A DNA stretch of 64,000 bases from NCBI GenBank assembly GCA_963662865.1, contig OY759969.1, forward strand, positions 2,232,001-2,296,000. The letters run 5' to 3'. Under the pieces are notes generated by a model. It did not search any database. It saw only the letters and a program-made list of their open reading frames with translations, and had not been told where the DNA came from. The stretch comes from JAJDYQ01 sp963662865. Lineage in GTDB: Bacteria; Pseudomonadota; Gammaproteobacteria; JAJDYQ01. Positions 18,004 to 26,269 of this stretch are shown one piece after another. Both the position numbers and the translations under genes were made by a program. Every line of letters starts with the position of its first letter. Position 1 is the first letter of the stretch.

Positions 18004-20244
18004 TTAGAACTTGAATGGGCTCATGCCGACTTTCGCGACAGTTTCTACCATATCATTAATCAGCTTCGGCGCACGTTCGACATCAGTGATGGCAACTTCA
18101 TAGGTCGCCACACGCTCCGGCTCAAGATTCAATTGGCTCAATGTATCATCAATATTCGACATACGGGTATTCGCCAGACGAGAACCGCGAACAAAGTGAC
18201 ACTGATAGTCGTCGTCCTTGCGGCAGCCCATCAGAACAATGCCGTCATAGCCGGAGCTCAGCGCGTCAGTAATCCAGATGGTGTTGACCGATCCCAGGCA
18301 GCGGACGGGGATTACGCGCGAAAACTCACTATAGTGATTGCCATTGCGTGCCGCCATATCCAAAGCCGGGTAGGCGTCGTTTTCACAGGCCAGCACCAGG
18401 ATACGCGGCTTTTCATCGAATTCGTCAGGCATTTCGACATTTTTAATCTGCTGACCGACGGTATCGACCGAGTAGTTCTCGAAGGAGATAACACGCACCG
18501 GGCAGGCGCCCATACAGGTGCCGCAGCGACGACAGCGGGCTTCATTGAACTGCGGATAACGCTCCTCATCTTCGTTGATCGCGCCGAATGGGCACTCAAC
18601 CGTACAGCGCTTGCACTGCGTACAGCCTTCCTTGCGAAACTCGGGGAAACTCAGGTCACCGGAACGAGGGTGTGCAGCACGCCCTTGTGCGGCGTCTTCC
18701 AGCGCATGAATGGCCTTCATTGCAGCACCGGTACCATCTTCTTTCGCCTGTGCACTGTCCATTGGGCGACGAACCGGGCCGGCAGTATAGATGCCGGTGC
18801 GGCGGGTTTCATAAGGGAAGCAGATGAAGTGTGAGTCAGTAAAGCCGTTTACCAGTTGTGGTATATCCGGCCCCTGGCGATAGTCAAGGTTCAGGATGGA
18901 TTCGACCGGGACTTCAACATACTCTCCACCGGCTTCCTCTGCGGCCTTTTTATCCTCGTCAATCTGCTCCATATCGGGACCGGAATTGGGTACCTGTCCG
19001 GTAGCCAGCACAACCAGATCGGCCTCCATTTCAGTATCTTCGTCCAGAATCAGATCCCTGAATCTGACGCTGTGGGCGCCAGAACCGGCAGCAACTTCAT
19101 GAACAACGCCCCTGGTGAATACCACGCCCTTCTTCTGACCGGAACGATAGAAATCCTCGCCCGATGCACCCGGAGTACGCAGGTCGGTATGGATAACCGT
19201 GGTGTCTATATCGCTGTTATTGTCCTTGAAGTACATGGCCTGCTTGATAGACGCCATGCAGCAGGTACCGGAGCAATAAGGCAGATGACCCTCTTTGTCG
19301 GAGCGCTGACCAGCACACTGCACAAAAGTCACACTGGTAACCTCCCTGCCGTCAGACGGACGCTTGATCGGACCGCCGTCGGCTTCCCTGGCCAGTTTTT
19401 CCAGTTCCGCCTGAGTGACCACATCAGGCGTCTTGCCATAGCCCAGTTCAGGCAGTTGGTGGGCATCATAGTCTTTGTAGCCGGAGGCCTGAACAATGGC
19501 GCCAAAATTTTCGGTGGTGGTAGAACCGGATTCAGTGCTGATATCGGCAGCAAAGCGGCCCGGCGCACCGGAGGTTCTGGTGACCGTTGAATTCAGGTGG
19601 ACGGTAATACCGGTATCGGATGCAATGGCGGCAATCATCTCGGCGACGCCGGTATCGACCGGATCGGCGTAAGGTGAACGGCTGGGAATATCTTTCCAGG
19701 CATCCGCCAGACGACCACCCAGGGCGCCGGTCTTCTCAACGATTGTGGCCTTATAGCCGGCTTTGGCAGTTTCAATCGCCGCCGTCATGCCGGTCACGCC
19801 ACCACCGACAATCAGTACATTATTGATACGATTCTGTTCGCCCGAAGGTTTCGGAGCGCTGGAAAATTTCGACTCGAAGCAGGCCATACGGACATAATCT
19901 GCCGCCATTTCCTGAGTCAGTTCACGGGCTTCGTCGGTATCCGGTCGGGCCCAGATCACGCCTTCGCGCAGATTACCGCGGGTAACCGCGACGTTTTCAA
20001 AGTTGAAAGCCTCGGTCTTGGCACGGCGGGAACAGGCGCAAATCGCAACATTGGTTACGCCTTCGTTGTCGATGTCGTTCTGGATTAACTGCACACCGGC
20101 CTCTGAGCACAGAAAGTCATGCTCCCGCACCATATCTACCCGGCCTTCACGCTCGGCGATCACCTTCAATTCATTGACGTTAAGGCGTTCGCCCAGACCG
20201 CAACCCTTACATAGATAGGCAGCTATTTTCTTGTCATCAGCCAT
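18004..20244 (-). CDS. qmoB: QmoB: HdrA/MvhD-like flavin and iron-sulfur subunit
   Basis: A 746-residue subunit of the quinone-interacting oxidoreductase that exchanges electrons with APS reductase. Domain order: an N-terminal Cys-containing segment (YLCKGCGLGERL), an FAD-binding HdrA-like domain (VLIVGGGVTGMTAAIETAKAG near 145), HdrA-type Cys blocks (CAGQRSDKEGHLPYCSGTCC), two ferredoxin-like motifs (CTQCKRCTVECP near 535, CRRCGTCMGACP near 565) and a C-terminal MvhD-like domain with RCLGSVNTIWITDAL and GCRKDDDYQC. This fusion of HdrA and MvhD is the QmoB hallmark. It sits 2 bases after qmoA. Confidence 0.92.
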   Translation of the reverse strand: MADDKKIAAYLCKGCGLGERLNVNELKVIAEREGRVDMVREHDFLCSEAGVQLIQNDIDNEGVTNVAICACSRRAKTEAFNFENVAVTRGNLREGVIWARPDTDEARELTQEMAADYVRMACFESKFSSAPKPSGEQNRINNVLIVGGGVTGMTAAIETAKAGYKATIVEKTGALGGRLADAWKDIPSRSPYADPVDTGVAEMIAAIASDTGITVHLNSTVTRTSGAPGRFAADISTESGSTTTENFGAIVQASGYKDYDAHQLPELGYGKTPDVVTQAELEKLAREADGGPIKRPSDGREVTSVTFVQCAGQRSDKEGHLPYCSGTCCMASIKQAMYFKDNNSDIDTTVIHTDLRTPGASGEDFYRSGQKKGVVFTRGVVHEVAAGSGAHSVRFRDLILDEDTEMEADLVVLATGQVPNSGPDMEQIDEDKKAAEEAGGEYVEVPVESILNLDYRQGPDIPQLVNGFTDSHFICFPYETRRTGIYTAGPVRRPMDSAQAKEDGTGAAMKAIHALEDAAQGRAAHPRSGDLSFPEFRKEGCTQCKRCTVECPFGAINEDEERYPQFNEARCRRCGTCMGACPVRVISFENYSVDTVGQQIKNVEMPDEFDEKPRILVLACENDAYPALDMAARNGNHYSEFSRVIPVRCLGSVNTIWITDALSSGYDGIVLMGCRKDDDYQCHFVRGSRLANTRMSNIDDTLSQLNLEPERVATYEVAITDVERAPKLINDMVETVAKVGMSPFKF

Positions 20245-20246
20245 AA

Positions 20247-21539
20247 TTATACTCCTGTGCTGGCGGCCTTATTGACCACCTGAATGGCGCGCAGCGCGGC
20301 AGCGGTGGCATGTTGGACGGAACGGTTGACATCCAGGGCATCAGCAGCGCTGCCAGACGCGAAGATGGCGCCATTTTTTTCATCAGGCTCAATAAAACCG
20401 TCCTGATTAATCACAATATCAATCGGGAAGGCATCTCGATTGACACTGGGCTGCATGCCGGTCGCCAGAACGACCATGTCATAAGGTGTTTCGTAGCGGT
20501 TGCCACCTTCGGTATCCACTCCATTCAGTACAGGGTTATCGTCCTTGTCCCTGGTGATGCTGGCCACCTTGGACTTGATAAAGGAGACTTTTTCATCGTC
20601 TTGAACCTTTCTGTAGAAATCTTCAAAGCGGTCAATAGCGCGGATATCGATGTAATAGATATCGGCTATGCCGTCCTCGGGGCAGGCTTCGCGCACATAG
20701 CGCGCCTGCTTCAGAGAGGCCATGCAGCAGATACGTGAGCAATGACGCAGGTGATTGCGGTCACGAGAACCGGCGCACTGAATAAAAGCCACTTTCCGGG
20801 CTTCTTTATCATCAGAAGGACGAATCAGCCTGCCGCCGGTTGGGCCCTGCGGGTCCGCCATACGCTCAAACTCCACGTTAGTGATGACGTTTTCATAGCG
20901 ATCATAGCCGTAAGGTTGAATCTTGCCGGCATCATAAGGTTGCCAGCCAGTCGCCCAGATGATGGCACCGGCCTTCAATTCAATCTCCTCGGCCTGCATA
21001 TCCAGATCAATGGCATTGTATTTACAGGCGTCTTTGGCCTTGTCGGCGTCTTCGGTGCCGATAATACGCTCGTCAATGACGTATCTTTGCGGGTAGGCCA
21101 TGTTGTATGGCAGGTAAGCGCCCTTGCGTGTGGACATGCCATAGTTGAACTCGTCGTCGAATTCAGCCTCAACGACCTTTTCACACTCGCCACAGGCCGT
21201 GCAGTTCTCGTTCACAAAACGGGGCTTGAGGGCAACCTTCAATGAATAATCACCCGCTTTCCCAGTGACTTCAGTCACCTCAGCCATGGTCAAAATACGC
21301 AGGTTACGATTGTGCCTGGCGCGACGCAGATTGATCTCCATACCACAGGTGGGATGGCACATTTTAGGGAAATATCTGTACAGTTGGGCAACCCGGCCCC
21401 CGAGCGATGGATTCTTTTCAATGAGAATGACCTGTTTACCGCATTCCGCAGCCTCCAGGGCAGACGTCATACCGCTGATGCCACCACCGACGACCACAAT
21501 GGTCTCGTTGCTTGCGACGATGTTCGACATGAGACTCAC
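20247..21539 (-). CDS. qmoA: QmoA: HdrA-like FAD and iron-sulfur subunit
   Basis: A 430-residue HdrA-like protein and first gene of the qmo operon. It has a Rossmann FAD site (IVVVGGGISGMTSALEAAE near residue 14), PTCGMEINLRRA, Cys-rich CTACGECEKV, ATGWQPYDAGKIQPYGYDRY near 205, CAGSRDRNHLRHCSRICC near 257 and VVLATGMQP. QmoA with QmoB links the quinone pool to AprAB; in sulfur oxidisers the flow is thought to run from sulfite/AMP oxidation to quinone. aprBA is not adjacent. Upstream, 21540-21693 holds only non-coding DNA, then integron relics. Confidence 0.92.
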   Translation of the reverse strand: MSLMSNIVASNETIVVVGGGISGMTSALEAAECGKQVILIEKNPSLGGRVAQLYRYFPKMCHPTCGMEINLRRARHNRNLRILTMAEVTEVTGKAGDYSLKVALKPRFVNENCTACGECEKVVEAEFDDEFNYGMSTRKGAYLPYNMAYPQRYVIDERIIGTEDADKAKDACKYNAIDLDMQAEEIELKAGAIIWATGWQPYDAGKIQPYGYDRYENVITNVEFERMADPQGPTGGRLIRPSDDKEARKVAFIQCAGSRDRNHLRHCSRICCMASLKQARYVREACPEDGIADIYYIDIRAIDRFEDFYRKVQDDEKVSFIKSKVASITRDKDDNPVLNGVDTEGGNRYETPYDMVVLATGMQPSVNRDAFPIDIVINQDGFIEPDEKNGAIFASGSAADALDVNRSVQHATAAALRAIQVVNKAASTGV

Positions 21540-21693
21540 TCCTCCGGCGTAGGAAAATTTTTCGGGGCCGCCCCATATTGATGGCCTCCGGCTGACAATC
21601 AGGCAGGATACCCTTCAATCTGCGTTGGCGCCAGTTAATCAGCATCCCCCTGTATTCAAATTTCCGATGTTTTTATAAGTGCCTTATATAGGC

Positions 21694-21838
21694 GAACATT
21701 GTCTGACGAATATCCATGACCGCGGGGATATTGACCACACAACGGCCGGAAGGAGACAAAAGCGCCCAAGCCAGGCAGCTCGACAGATTGGCGTCCCTGA
21801 AATCAGGCCCGACTTCGGCTTAAACAGCGTGTAGCACC
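21694..21838 (-). repeat. Segment shared with 26125-26269, attached to the intI fragment
   Basis: About 145 bases nearly identical to the stretch left of the intI fragment at 26.27 kb. In the minus direction it follows directly after the intI homology, so fragment and segment form one repeat unit. It does not read as the intI catalytic domain in any frame. One frame gives GPDFRDANLSGCLAWVLLSP, which I do not recognise. Confidence 0.6.
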
Positions 21839-22184
21839 CCTTCAGTTGGACAAAACCCGCGCCATCTCAGCGCGGGAGAGCACCATCGGGATATATTTTT
21901 TCTGTTTGGCGCGCACCACGCCATCCACCCAGGGCGGTTCCATATCCAGCACCTTCTTACTACATAAAGACCAAAGCAGACAATCTCCCCCTGACGGCCA
22001 AATCCGTTAAAAACGCCTCCATATCCGCCTTACCCAGCTCAGCGGGATGGCGTTTATTGTGAAACAGGATATAGCGCTTAATCCAATTCAAGTAACTTTC
22101 TTCGGTCCTAAGAGAATAATTCAATCGCCGTAAGCGTTTTTTCACCAGATTCAAAAAGGAAGGCTTCATCTTTTTATTTTCCAT
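21839..22184 (-). pseudogene. Truncated integron integrase 5' fragment, copy 1
   Basis: From ATG 22184 the frame reads like the N-terminus of IntI: LRRLNYSLRTEESYLNWIKR, LFHNKRHPAELG, FLTDLAVRGR. An internal deletion removes the ASTQNQA stretch and leads to a stop after SALVFM. The rest, up to about codon 120 (DMEPPWVDGVVRAKQKKYIP), follows in another frame. The whole catalytic domain with its R-H-R-Y residues is missing. It points away from the cassettes, as a true intI does, with an attI-like leader directly upstream. Confidence 0.85.
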
Positions 22185-22344
22185 AATTTAGGCAATATAA
22201 AATGTTTTTTCTAAAAAGAAAACACGGTCAAATCAATAATATAAGCTATTATTTATGGCAAAAACAAGCGGGATAATTTCAGCAAAGATTTTCGCATCGA
22301 TCCGTGTTTTGTGGTATAATTAGGCTATCTACTAATAGTTATAC
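22185..22344 (+). repeat. attI-like leader, copy 1
   Basis: AT-rich leader between the intI start and the first cassette, sharing its body and its end (CTACTAATAGTT) with six other sites in the window. Sequence diverges right after the core GTTATAC at 22338-22344, as expected where cassettes insert. It is the left-most head of the array. Confidence 0.75.
22291..22320 (+). promoter_or_regulatory. Candidate cassette promoter (Pc) in leader 1
   Basis: TTCGCA and a perfect TATAAT separated by 18 bases, pointing into the cassettes. The leader at 24.26 kb keeps the same arrangement (TTCGCA-18-TATAAA), and other copies have weaker minus-10 forms (TAAATT, TAGATT). Confidence 0.6.
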
Positions 22345-22358
22345 CTTCATAAACGAAA

Positions 22359-23066
22359 ATGAATAGTCAACACACAATTGTTTATGTTATGAGGCATATT
22401 GATATTGGTGAAAACGTCGATATTCCTTATAAGAAAATAGGGATTACTGGTTCAGGTGATGCTACATTGACAAATAGATTACGACAAATTAGTAATACAA
22501 AATCACCTATACAGGCTCAATGTATAATAGCTTGGGAGCATTCAGATGCAAGAGTAATAGAAAATGCATTACATCAAGTTTTAGAGGATTCTAGGGTACT
22601 AGGGGAATGGTTTTTAGATAAAAACGATACTTTAGTAGAGAGATTATCGCCAATTATGGCGTTATTAGGTGCTAAAAAACTTACTATAAATGATGAAAAT
22701 GATAGCTATACAAAAAGTATCTTAAACCAAGAAAATAAAAGTAATGTATCTTTTAATCAAAAGCTACTTGGTGAAATTAGTGAATTACTTGAAAAGCCCT
22801 TGCGTTCAAGTCTTCGTTTAGCCGGCCCAACGGTCTTTGGTGATAAATCCAAATTAACTTTCTATATTGATTCGCGAAAGTCAGGTAATCATAAACTTTA
22901 TATTGGTCGGAGTAAGAAAGTTTTTGAACAATTGAAAGTATTTCTTGAAGAAAAAGGCTTTGATTGTGAGCATAGTACTAATGAAGAAGAAGCGGTCATT
23001 TACGGATTATCAACTCTACAAATATCAGAAGTTATAAATCATGCAGAATCAGAGTTTAAGGTATAA
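22359..23066 (+). CDS. GIY-YIG nuclease-domain protein (first cassette)
   Basis: A 235-residue protein. The N-terminal half looks like a T5orf172-type GIY-YIG domain: TIVYVMRHI near residue 6, KKIGITGSGDATLTNRLRQI near 25-45, VIENALHQVL and GEWFLDKND. In this family such domains cleave DNA with one metal ion. The C-terminal half (RSSLRLAGPTVFGDKSKL onward) may be a separate binding domain that I do not recognise. It is AT-rich, unlike the core genes, and its stop lies inside the left end of attC1. Function as a defence or homing-type nuclease is inference. Confidence 0.7.
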   Translation: MNSQHTIVYVMRHIDIGENVDIPYKKIGITGSGDATLTNRLRQISNTKSPIQAQCIIAWEHSDARVIENALHQVLEDSRVLGEWFLDKNDTLVERLSPIMALLGAKKLTINDENDSYTKSILNQENKSNVSFNQKLLGEISELLEKPLRSSLRLAGPTVFGDKSKLTFYIDSRKSGNHKLYIGRSKKVFEQLKVFLEEKGFDCEHSTNEEEAVIYGLSTLQISEVINHAESEFKV

Positions 23067-23147
23067 CAAGTTGCTAAAATACGTTCCGTTGCTACGCAAC
23101 TCCACCGGACGCTCACTGCGTTCGCGCCGTTTAGCAAGGCGTTATGG
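23061..23147 (+). other. attC site 1
   Basis: Left core GTATAAC, right core GTTATGG, with arms TAACAAGTTGCTAAA / TTTAGCAAGGCGTTA pairing across an 87-base imperfect palindrome. Typical integron recombination site. Confidence 0.88.
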
Positions 23148-23159
23148 TGCTGTGGAGAA

Positions 23160-23357
23160 ATGAGAATATCTAAGATATTTGAAGACGAACCCAAACAGTG
23201 GGGTTTACGAGGCGATCCCTATCTTTGGCGTGAGTTGAAGGACAGATTAGATTGTGTAGAAATGCCTGAAACACCTAGCCAGCTAAAGAGAATAATTGAG
23301 AAAGAATACGAGCAAGCAACAGGTCATCCAATAAATCATAGAGAATACTCGCAATGA
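23160..23357 (+). CDS. Small unrecognised cassette protein
   Basis: A 65-residue soluble, charged protein (MRISKIFEDEPKQWGLRGDP opening) with a short helical C-terminus. I do not recognise the family. Its ATG is 13 bases after the attC1 core and its stop overlaps the next start (ATGA), so it forms a two-gene cassette with the DUF3465-like gene and is probably translated in coupling with it. The first 33 bases of the same cassette recur as a remnant at 28810-28842. Confidence 0.65.
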   Translation: MRISKIFEDEPKQWGLRGDPYLWRELKDRLDCVEMPETPSQLKRIIEKEYEQATGHPINHREYSQ

Positions 23358-23800
23358 AAAAATTAATTTTTATATTTCTGATGTGCTTTGGAATTTATGA
23401 ATATCTTCATAGAGATTCCAATACAGCACAAATTTTTCAGCCATCGTTTGCCGCTGAATACTCCTCAAGTGATGAAATACTAAAAAGAGCATATAGAAAC
23501 AGGCAAGGTAATCTGCAAGTCAGTGGTTCTGGAAGAGTTATAAAAATTCTATCAGATGACTTGAAAGGTAGCCGTCACCAAAGATTTATCTTGAAATTAT
23601 CGACAGGACAAACTTTACTCGTCGCACATAATATAGATTTATCTCCTCGCATCAATTCGCTACGTACAGGCGATATGGTTAAGTTTTATGGTGAGTATGA
23701 ATGGAATGCGAAGGGTGGGGTTTTGCACTGGACGCATCACGATCCAAACGGTCGTCATGAAGACGGCTGGCTAATCCATAATGGCATCACTTACAAGTAA
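23354..23800 (+). CDS. DUF3465-like exported protein, copy 1
   Basis: A 148-residue protein with an N-terminal hydrophobic segment (KKLIFIFLMCFGIYEYL), then a small beta-rich domain with SGSGRVIKILSDDLKG, HQRFILKLSTGQTLLVAHNI, GDMVKFYGEYEWN and HWTHHDPNGRHEDGWL. This matches the DUF3465 family, predicted periplasmic nucleic-acid-binding-like folds of unknown role. A near-identical copy lies at 39526-39972 (Gly-to-Ser change in RQGN) and its last 44 bases recur at 32033-32076. Its attC has been lost: seven bases after the stop the sequence switches to an intI fragment. Confidence 0.75.
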   Translation: MKKLIFIFLMCFGIYEYLHRDSNTAQIFQPSFAAEYSSSDEILKRAYRNRQGNLQVSGSGRVIKILSDDLKGSRHQRFILKLSTGQTLLVAHNIDLSPRINSLRTGDMVKFYGEYEWNAKGGVLHWTHHDPNGRHEDGWLIHNGITYK

Positions 23801-23807
23801 GTGCCGC

Positions 23808-24153
23808 CTTCAGATTGGACAAAACCCGCGCCATCTCAGTGCGGGAGAGCACCACCGGGATATATTTTTTCTGTTTGGCCCGCACCACACCATCCACCCA
23901 GGGCGATTCCATATCCAGCACCTTCTTATACATAAAGACCAAAGCAGACAATGCCTGATTCTGCGTTGAAGCAGACACTCTCCCCCTGATGGCCAAATCC
24001 GTTAAAAACGCCTCCATTTCCGCCTTGCCTAGCTCGGCGGGATGGCGTTTATTGTGAAACAGGATATAGCGCTTAATCCAGCTTAAATAACTTTCGCCGT
24101 AAGTGCTCTTGCACCAAGTTCAAAAAAGGAGGTTTCATCTTTTGATTTTCCAT
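23808..24153 (-). pseudogene. Truncated integron integrase 5' fragment, copy 2
   Basis: Starts at ATG 24153 (MENQKMKPPFLNLVQEHLR), then a deletion of about 26 bases removes the NYSLRTE region and shifts the frame. The rest (FLTDLAIRGRVSASTQNQAL, MYKKVLDMESPWVDGVVRAK, MARVLSNL) is intact in another frame and ends fused to the DUF3465 cassette tail. The catalytic domain is absent. Confidence 0.85.
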
Positions 24154-24307
24154 GATTTAGGCAGCATAAAGTATTTTTTTATTAAAGAAAAACTCTGTTA
24201 AATTAATAGCATAAGCCATTATTTATACCCAAAACAAGTAGTATAATTTCAGCAAAGATTTTCGCATCAATCCTTGTTTCGCGGTATAAATATACTAATA
24301 GCTGGGT
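24154..24307 (+). repeat. attI-like leader, copy 2
   Basis: Same leader as copy 1, with promoter-like TTCGCA-18-TATAAA at 24261-24290 and the end TACTAATAGCTGGGT. The core is GCTGGGT, one base off GTTRRRY. Confidence 0.72.
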
Positions 24308-24330
24308 GTCATGGATCGCTTAGTACTAGC

Positions 24331-24516
24331 ATGGAAGGTCAAGAAATTTTTGAAGGCCTGCTTGGTCTTGTGGCTATCGTGGTCATTGCGTACCTTGTGG
24401 CAGTGGATGCCAGCAAGAAAGGGCGATCAGGTTTGTTTTGGGGGTTGCTGGTCTTTTGTACATGCCTGATCGCAGTTCCGGTATATTTTTTTCTGACGAA
24501 CGAAAGTGGGGAGTGA
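24331..24516 (+). CDS. Small two-helix membrane protein
   Basis: Start ATG 24331 (MEGQEIFEGLLGLVAIVVIA), 61 residues, two hydrophobic helices separated by a basic turn (DASKKGRSGLFWG). No family recognised. It is similar in length, layout and central motif to the next gene (DAKSRGMSGLGWG), so the pair looks like a tandem duplication. The longer frame from 24274 would start inside the attI leader and is not favoured. Confidence 0.55.
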   Translation: MEGQEIFEGLLGLVAIVVIAYLVAVDASKKGRSGLFWGLLVFCTCLIAVPVYFFLTNESGE

Positions 24517-24520
24517 AACC

Positions 24521-24709
24521 ATGGAAGATGAAGTATTTACGCTATTCGGGCTGATCATTGCCGTGTTTATAGCGGTAGCGATCGGCAGCGATGCCAAAAG
24601 TCGGGGAATGAGCGGATTGGGCTGGGGCATTTTCACCTTTCTAATTTGTATAGTGGCAATTCCAATATATTTAATTGTTAGAAAACCTCGAAAGGAAGAT
24701 GCGACCTAA
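24521..24709 (+). CDS. Small two-helix membrane protein, paralogue of the preceding gene
   Basis: Start ATG 24521 (MEDEVFTLFGLIIAVFIAVA), 62 residues. Two transmembrane helices flank the polar turn SDAKSRGMSGLGWG, and the tail is basic (RKPRKEDAT). It begins 4 bases after the upstream stop and overlaps the next gene by 11 bases, so the three genes read as one operon inside a single cassette. Function unknown. Confidence 0.55.
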   Translation: MEDEVFTLFGLIIAVFIAVAIGSDAKSRGMSGLGWGIFTFLICIVAIPIYLIVRKPRKEDAT

Positions 24710-25076
24710 ATTCACTAGCGGCCCACCGCTTGCTGTACGTCTAGGATTGCTAGTGCTGCTTGGTTGGGTTGCGTCCATTGAGCACAATCCGCTAGTACGC
24801 ATAGAGGCGCAGGTCGGCTTGTCACCAGCTCCGCTGGAGAGGTTCTTTGGTATCAAGAATTTCTTCAGCGGTATGACAGAGGGGGCTCACCGACTTGCGA
24901 GATTCGATTTTCTCGGATCTCTTGAAGCAAATATTTTCACCCCGTTGTTTTTGGCTGCATCTGTGCTAGCAATTTTGATGTGGCGGGTACCGAAGGTGGA
25001 TACGCGTGCTAAAGAACTCGTCTTTTTCGTGGTTTTCGTCGGGCTGTCTTTGGTAGTCAACGTGGTACACAGGTGA
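24699..25076 (+). CDS. DUF2752-like membrane protein
   Basis: Start ATG 24699 after AAAGGA, 125 residues, with three hydrophobic segments. The stretch IKNFFSGMTEGAHRLARFDF followed by LGSLEANIFTPLFLAA resembles the DUF2752 pattern (usually CPGCGMTRA...N), but the Cys residues are missing. Role unknown. Third gene of the small membrane operon. Possible attC-like sequence follows the stop. Confidence 0.5.
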   Translation: MRPKFTSGPPLAVRLGLLVLLGWVASIEHNPLVRIEAQVGLSPAPLERFFGIKNFFSGMTEGAHRLARFDFLGSLEANIFTPLFLAASVLAILMWRVPKVDTRAKELVFFVVFVGLSLVVNVVHR

Positions 25077-25152
25077 TGTTTGACCCGCCACGCACTTTTG
25101 CTGTCGCAAAAGCACGTGTCGCCTCAAACGCCGCTGAACTCAGGCATTATGT
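25077..25152 (+). other. attC-like palindrome (weak)
   Basis: GCACTTTTGC / GCAAAAGCACGTG form an inner hairpin and GTTTGAC pairs loosely with GCCTCAAAC. The right end GCATTATG departs from GCGTTATG. Likely a decayed attC. Confidence 0.4.
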
Positions 25153-25229
25153 GTCACAACCAAGCTGCCGCGTAAATTTGCAGTAATTATGCAGTAAGCC
25201 TATACTCTTCAGAGAATTCACCATCTGAG

Positions 25230-25278
25230 AATAGATTATACCTCGTTTCGAGGATCAGTTGATTTTGAGATAGGTTCT
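25230..25278 (-). mobile_element. Terminal remnant of an IS5-family-like element
   Basis: Read on the minus strand, AGAACCTATCTCAAAATCAA continues in near identity with 32948-32993, where it precedes an IS5-type transposase start. The end lies next to the fourth codon of an intI fragment, so the IS seems to have inserted into intI and then been mostly deleted. Confidence 0.6.
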
Positions 25279-25387
25279 AATTATTTTTCATAATTCAGGC
25301 AACATGAAAATTTTTTTCTGAAAGAACAAACATTTTTGCATCTGTCCGTATTTTTTGATAAATTATGTTGCCTACTAATAGTTGACC
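25279..25387 (+). repeat. attI-like leader, copy 3, with intI cut to four codons
   Basis: The intI start ATG (25291, minus) gives only MKNN before the IS end. The leader carries TTTGCA-18-TAAATT at 25335-25364 and ends CTACTAATAGTTGACC, core at 25381-25387. A cassette gene starts 13 bases on. Confidence 0.72.
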
Positions 25388-25399
25388 TAAGGAAAACCA

Positions 25400-26014
25400 A
25401 TGAATCAAGACGTAGCAACTAGGATGTTTGAGGAAGCAAAGCTTTACGTAGAAAATAACCATTCAGATGAGTTGGAATGGGCAAATAGCATCAATGTCGA
25501 GACATTCAGTTCTCTAGAACCAAAACAATTTTTAACTGAATACTGCTGGGTAATCTATGCGAGTAACTTCAAAGTTTCTACTGTTGAAAAAATATTTCAA
25601 GATTTACGGGAGTCGTTTAAGGGGTTTGATATTCGAGCCCTATCCAAAATGAACTCCATAAAGTCAGTTTTAAAAATATTTAATAATGAACGGAAAGCCA
25701 ATTCATTTTTAAATGGCAGCAAGGCTATTGCCTCAGAGGGATTCTCAGCGTTTAAGAAACGCCTCAAAAAAGAGGGTGTTGATATGCTTGAGCAACTTCC
25801 TGGAATCGGGCCAATCACAAAATATCATCTCGCAAAAAACATCGGCCTTGTGGATGCGGCCAAACCAGATATCTGGCTTGTTCGTGCGGCTGAAGCCAGC
25901 GAGACTTCGGTTGATGAGCTAGTAAAGTTTTTGAGTAAAAAATACAGTATGTCTCGCCACTCTGTCGATGTAGTTCTTTGGCGATACGGCGCTGATAGAG
26001 GGCTGGGGTTATGA
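25400..26014 (+). CDS. HhH-GPD superfamily DNA glycosylase-like protein
   Basis: A 204-residue all-helical protein. The segment DMLEQLPGIGPITKYHLAKN (about residues 128-147) is a helix-hairpin-helix, followed by AAKPDIWLVRAAEA, where the Asp sits at the place of the catalytic Asp of Nth/AlkA-type glycosylases. No [4Fe-4S] Cys loop is present. Base-excision repair or damage recognition is the likely activity, with unknown substrate. It is the sole gene of a cassette ending in attC3 and is expressed from leader 3 if that promoter works. Confidence 0.7.
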   Translation: MNQDVATRMFEEAKLYVENNHSDELEWANSINVETFSSLEPKQFLTEYCWVIYASNFKVSTVEKIFQDLRESFKGFDIRALSKMNSIKSVLKIFNNERKANSFLNGSKAIASEGFSAFKKRLKKEGVDMLEQLPGIGPITKYHLAKNIGLVDAAKPDIWLVRAAEASETSVDELVKFLSKKYSMSRHSVDVVLWRYGADRGLGL

Positions 26015-26018
26015 AAAC

Positions 26019-26106
26019 GACTAACAAGGCAAATGCATTTGGACGACAAAAAGTGTGGTTTATTCCTCGCTCTGCTTTTTATCGCCGGTGATTTGCGATG
26101 TTAGGC
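26019..26106 (+). other. attC site 3
   Basis: Left core GACTAAC, right core GTTAGGC, with AAGGCAAATGCA pairing with TGATTTGCGATG. Very similar in both ends to attC10 (31683-31772). Confidence 0.88.
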
Positions 26107-26124
26107 AAAGAAGGAAAAAGAGGT

Positions 26125-26269
26125 GAATATTGTTTGACGAATATCCATGGCCGCGGGGATATTGACCGCACAACGGCCGGAAGGAGACAAAAGCACCCAA
26201 GCCAAACAGCCCGACAGATTGGCGTCCCTGAAATCAGGCCCGACTTCGGCTTAAACAGCGTGTAGCGTC
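26125..26269 (-). repeat. Second copy of the segment at 21694-21838
   Basis: Near identical to the stretch left of intI copy 1. The intI frame of the next fragment runs through into it (…GRYTLFKPKSGLISG…), giving a chimeric open frame to 26079. Origin unknown. Confidence 0.6.

Noticed and set aside
17974..19590. Long plus-strand frames (286 and 244 codons) opposite qmoB
   Set aside because: They are antisense to a clearly recognised, conserved gene; their translations are shadow-like with no motif.
21694..21838. Reading the shared segment as the IntI catalytic domain
   Set aside because: No frame contains the box I/II residues or the terminal Tyr context of tyrosine recombinases.
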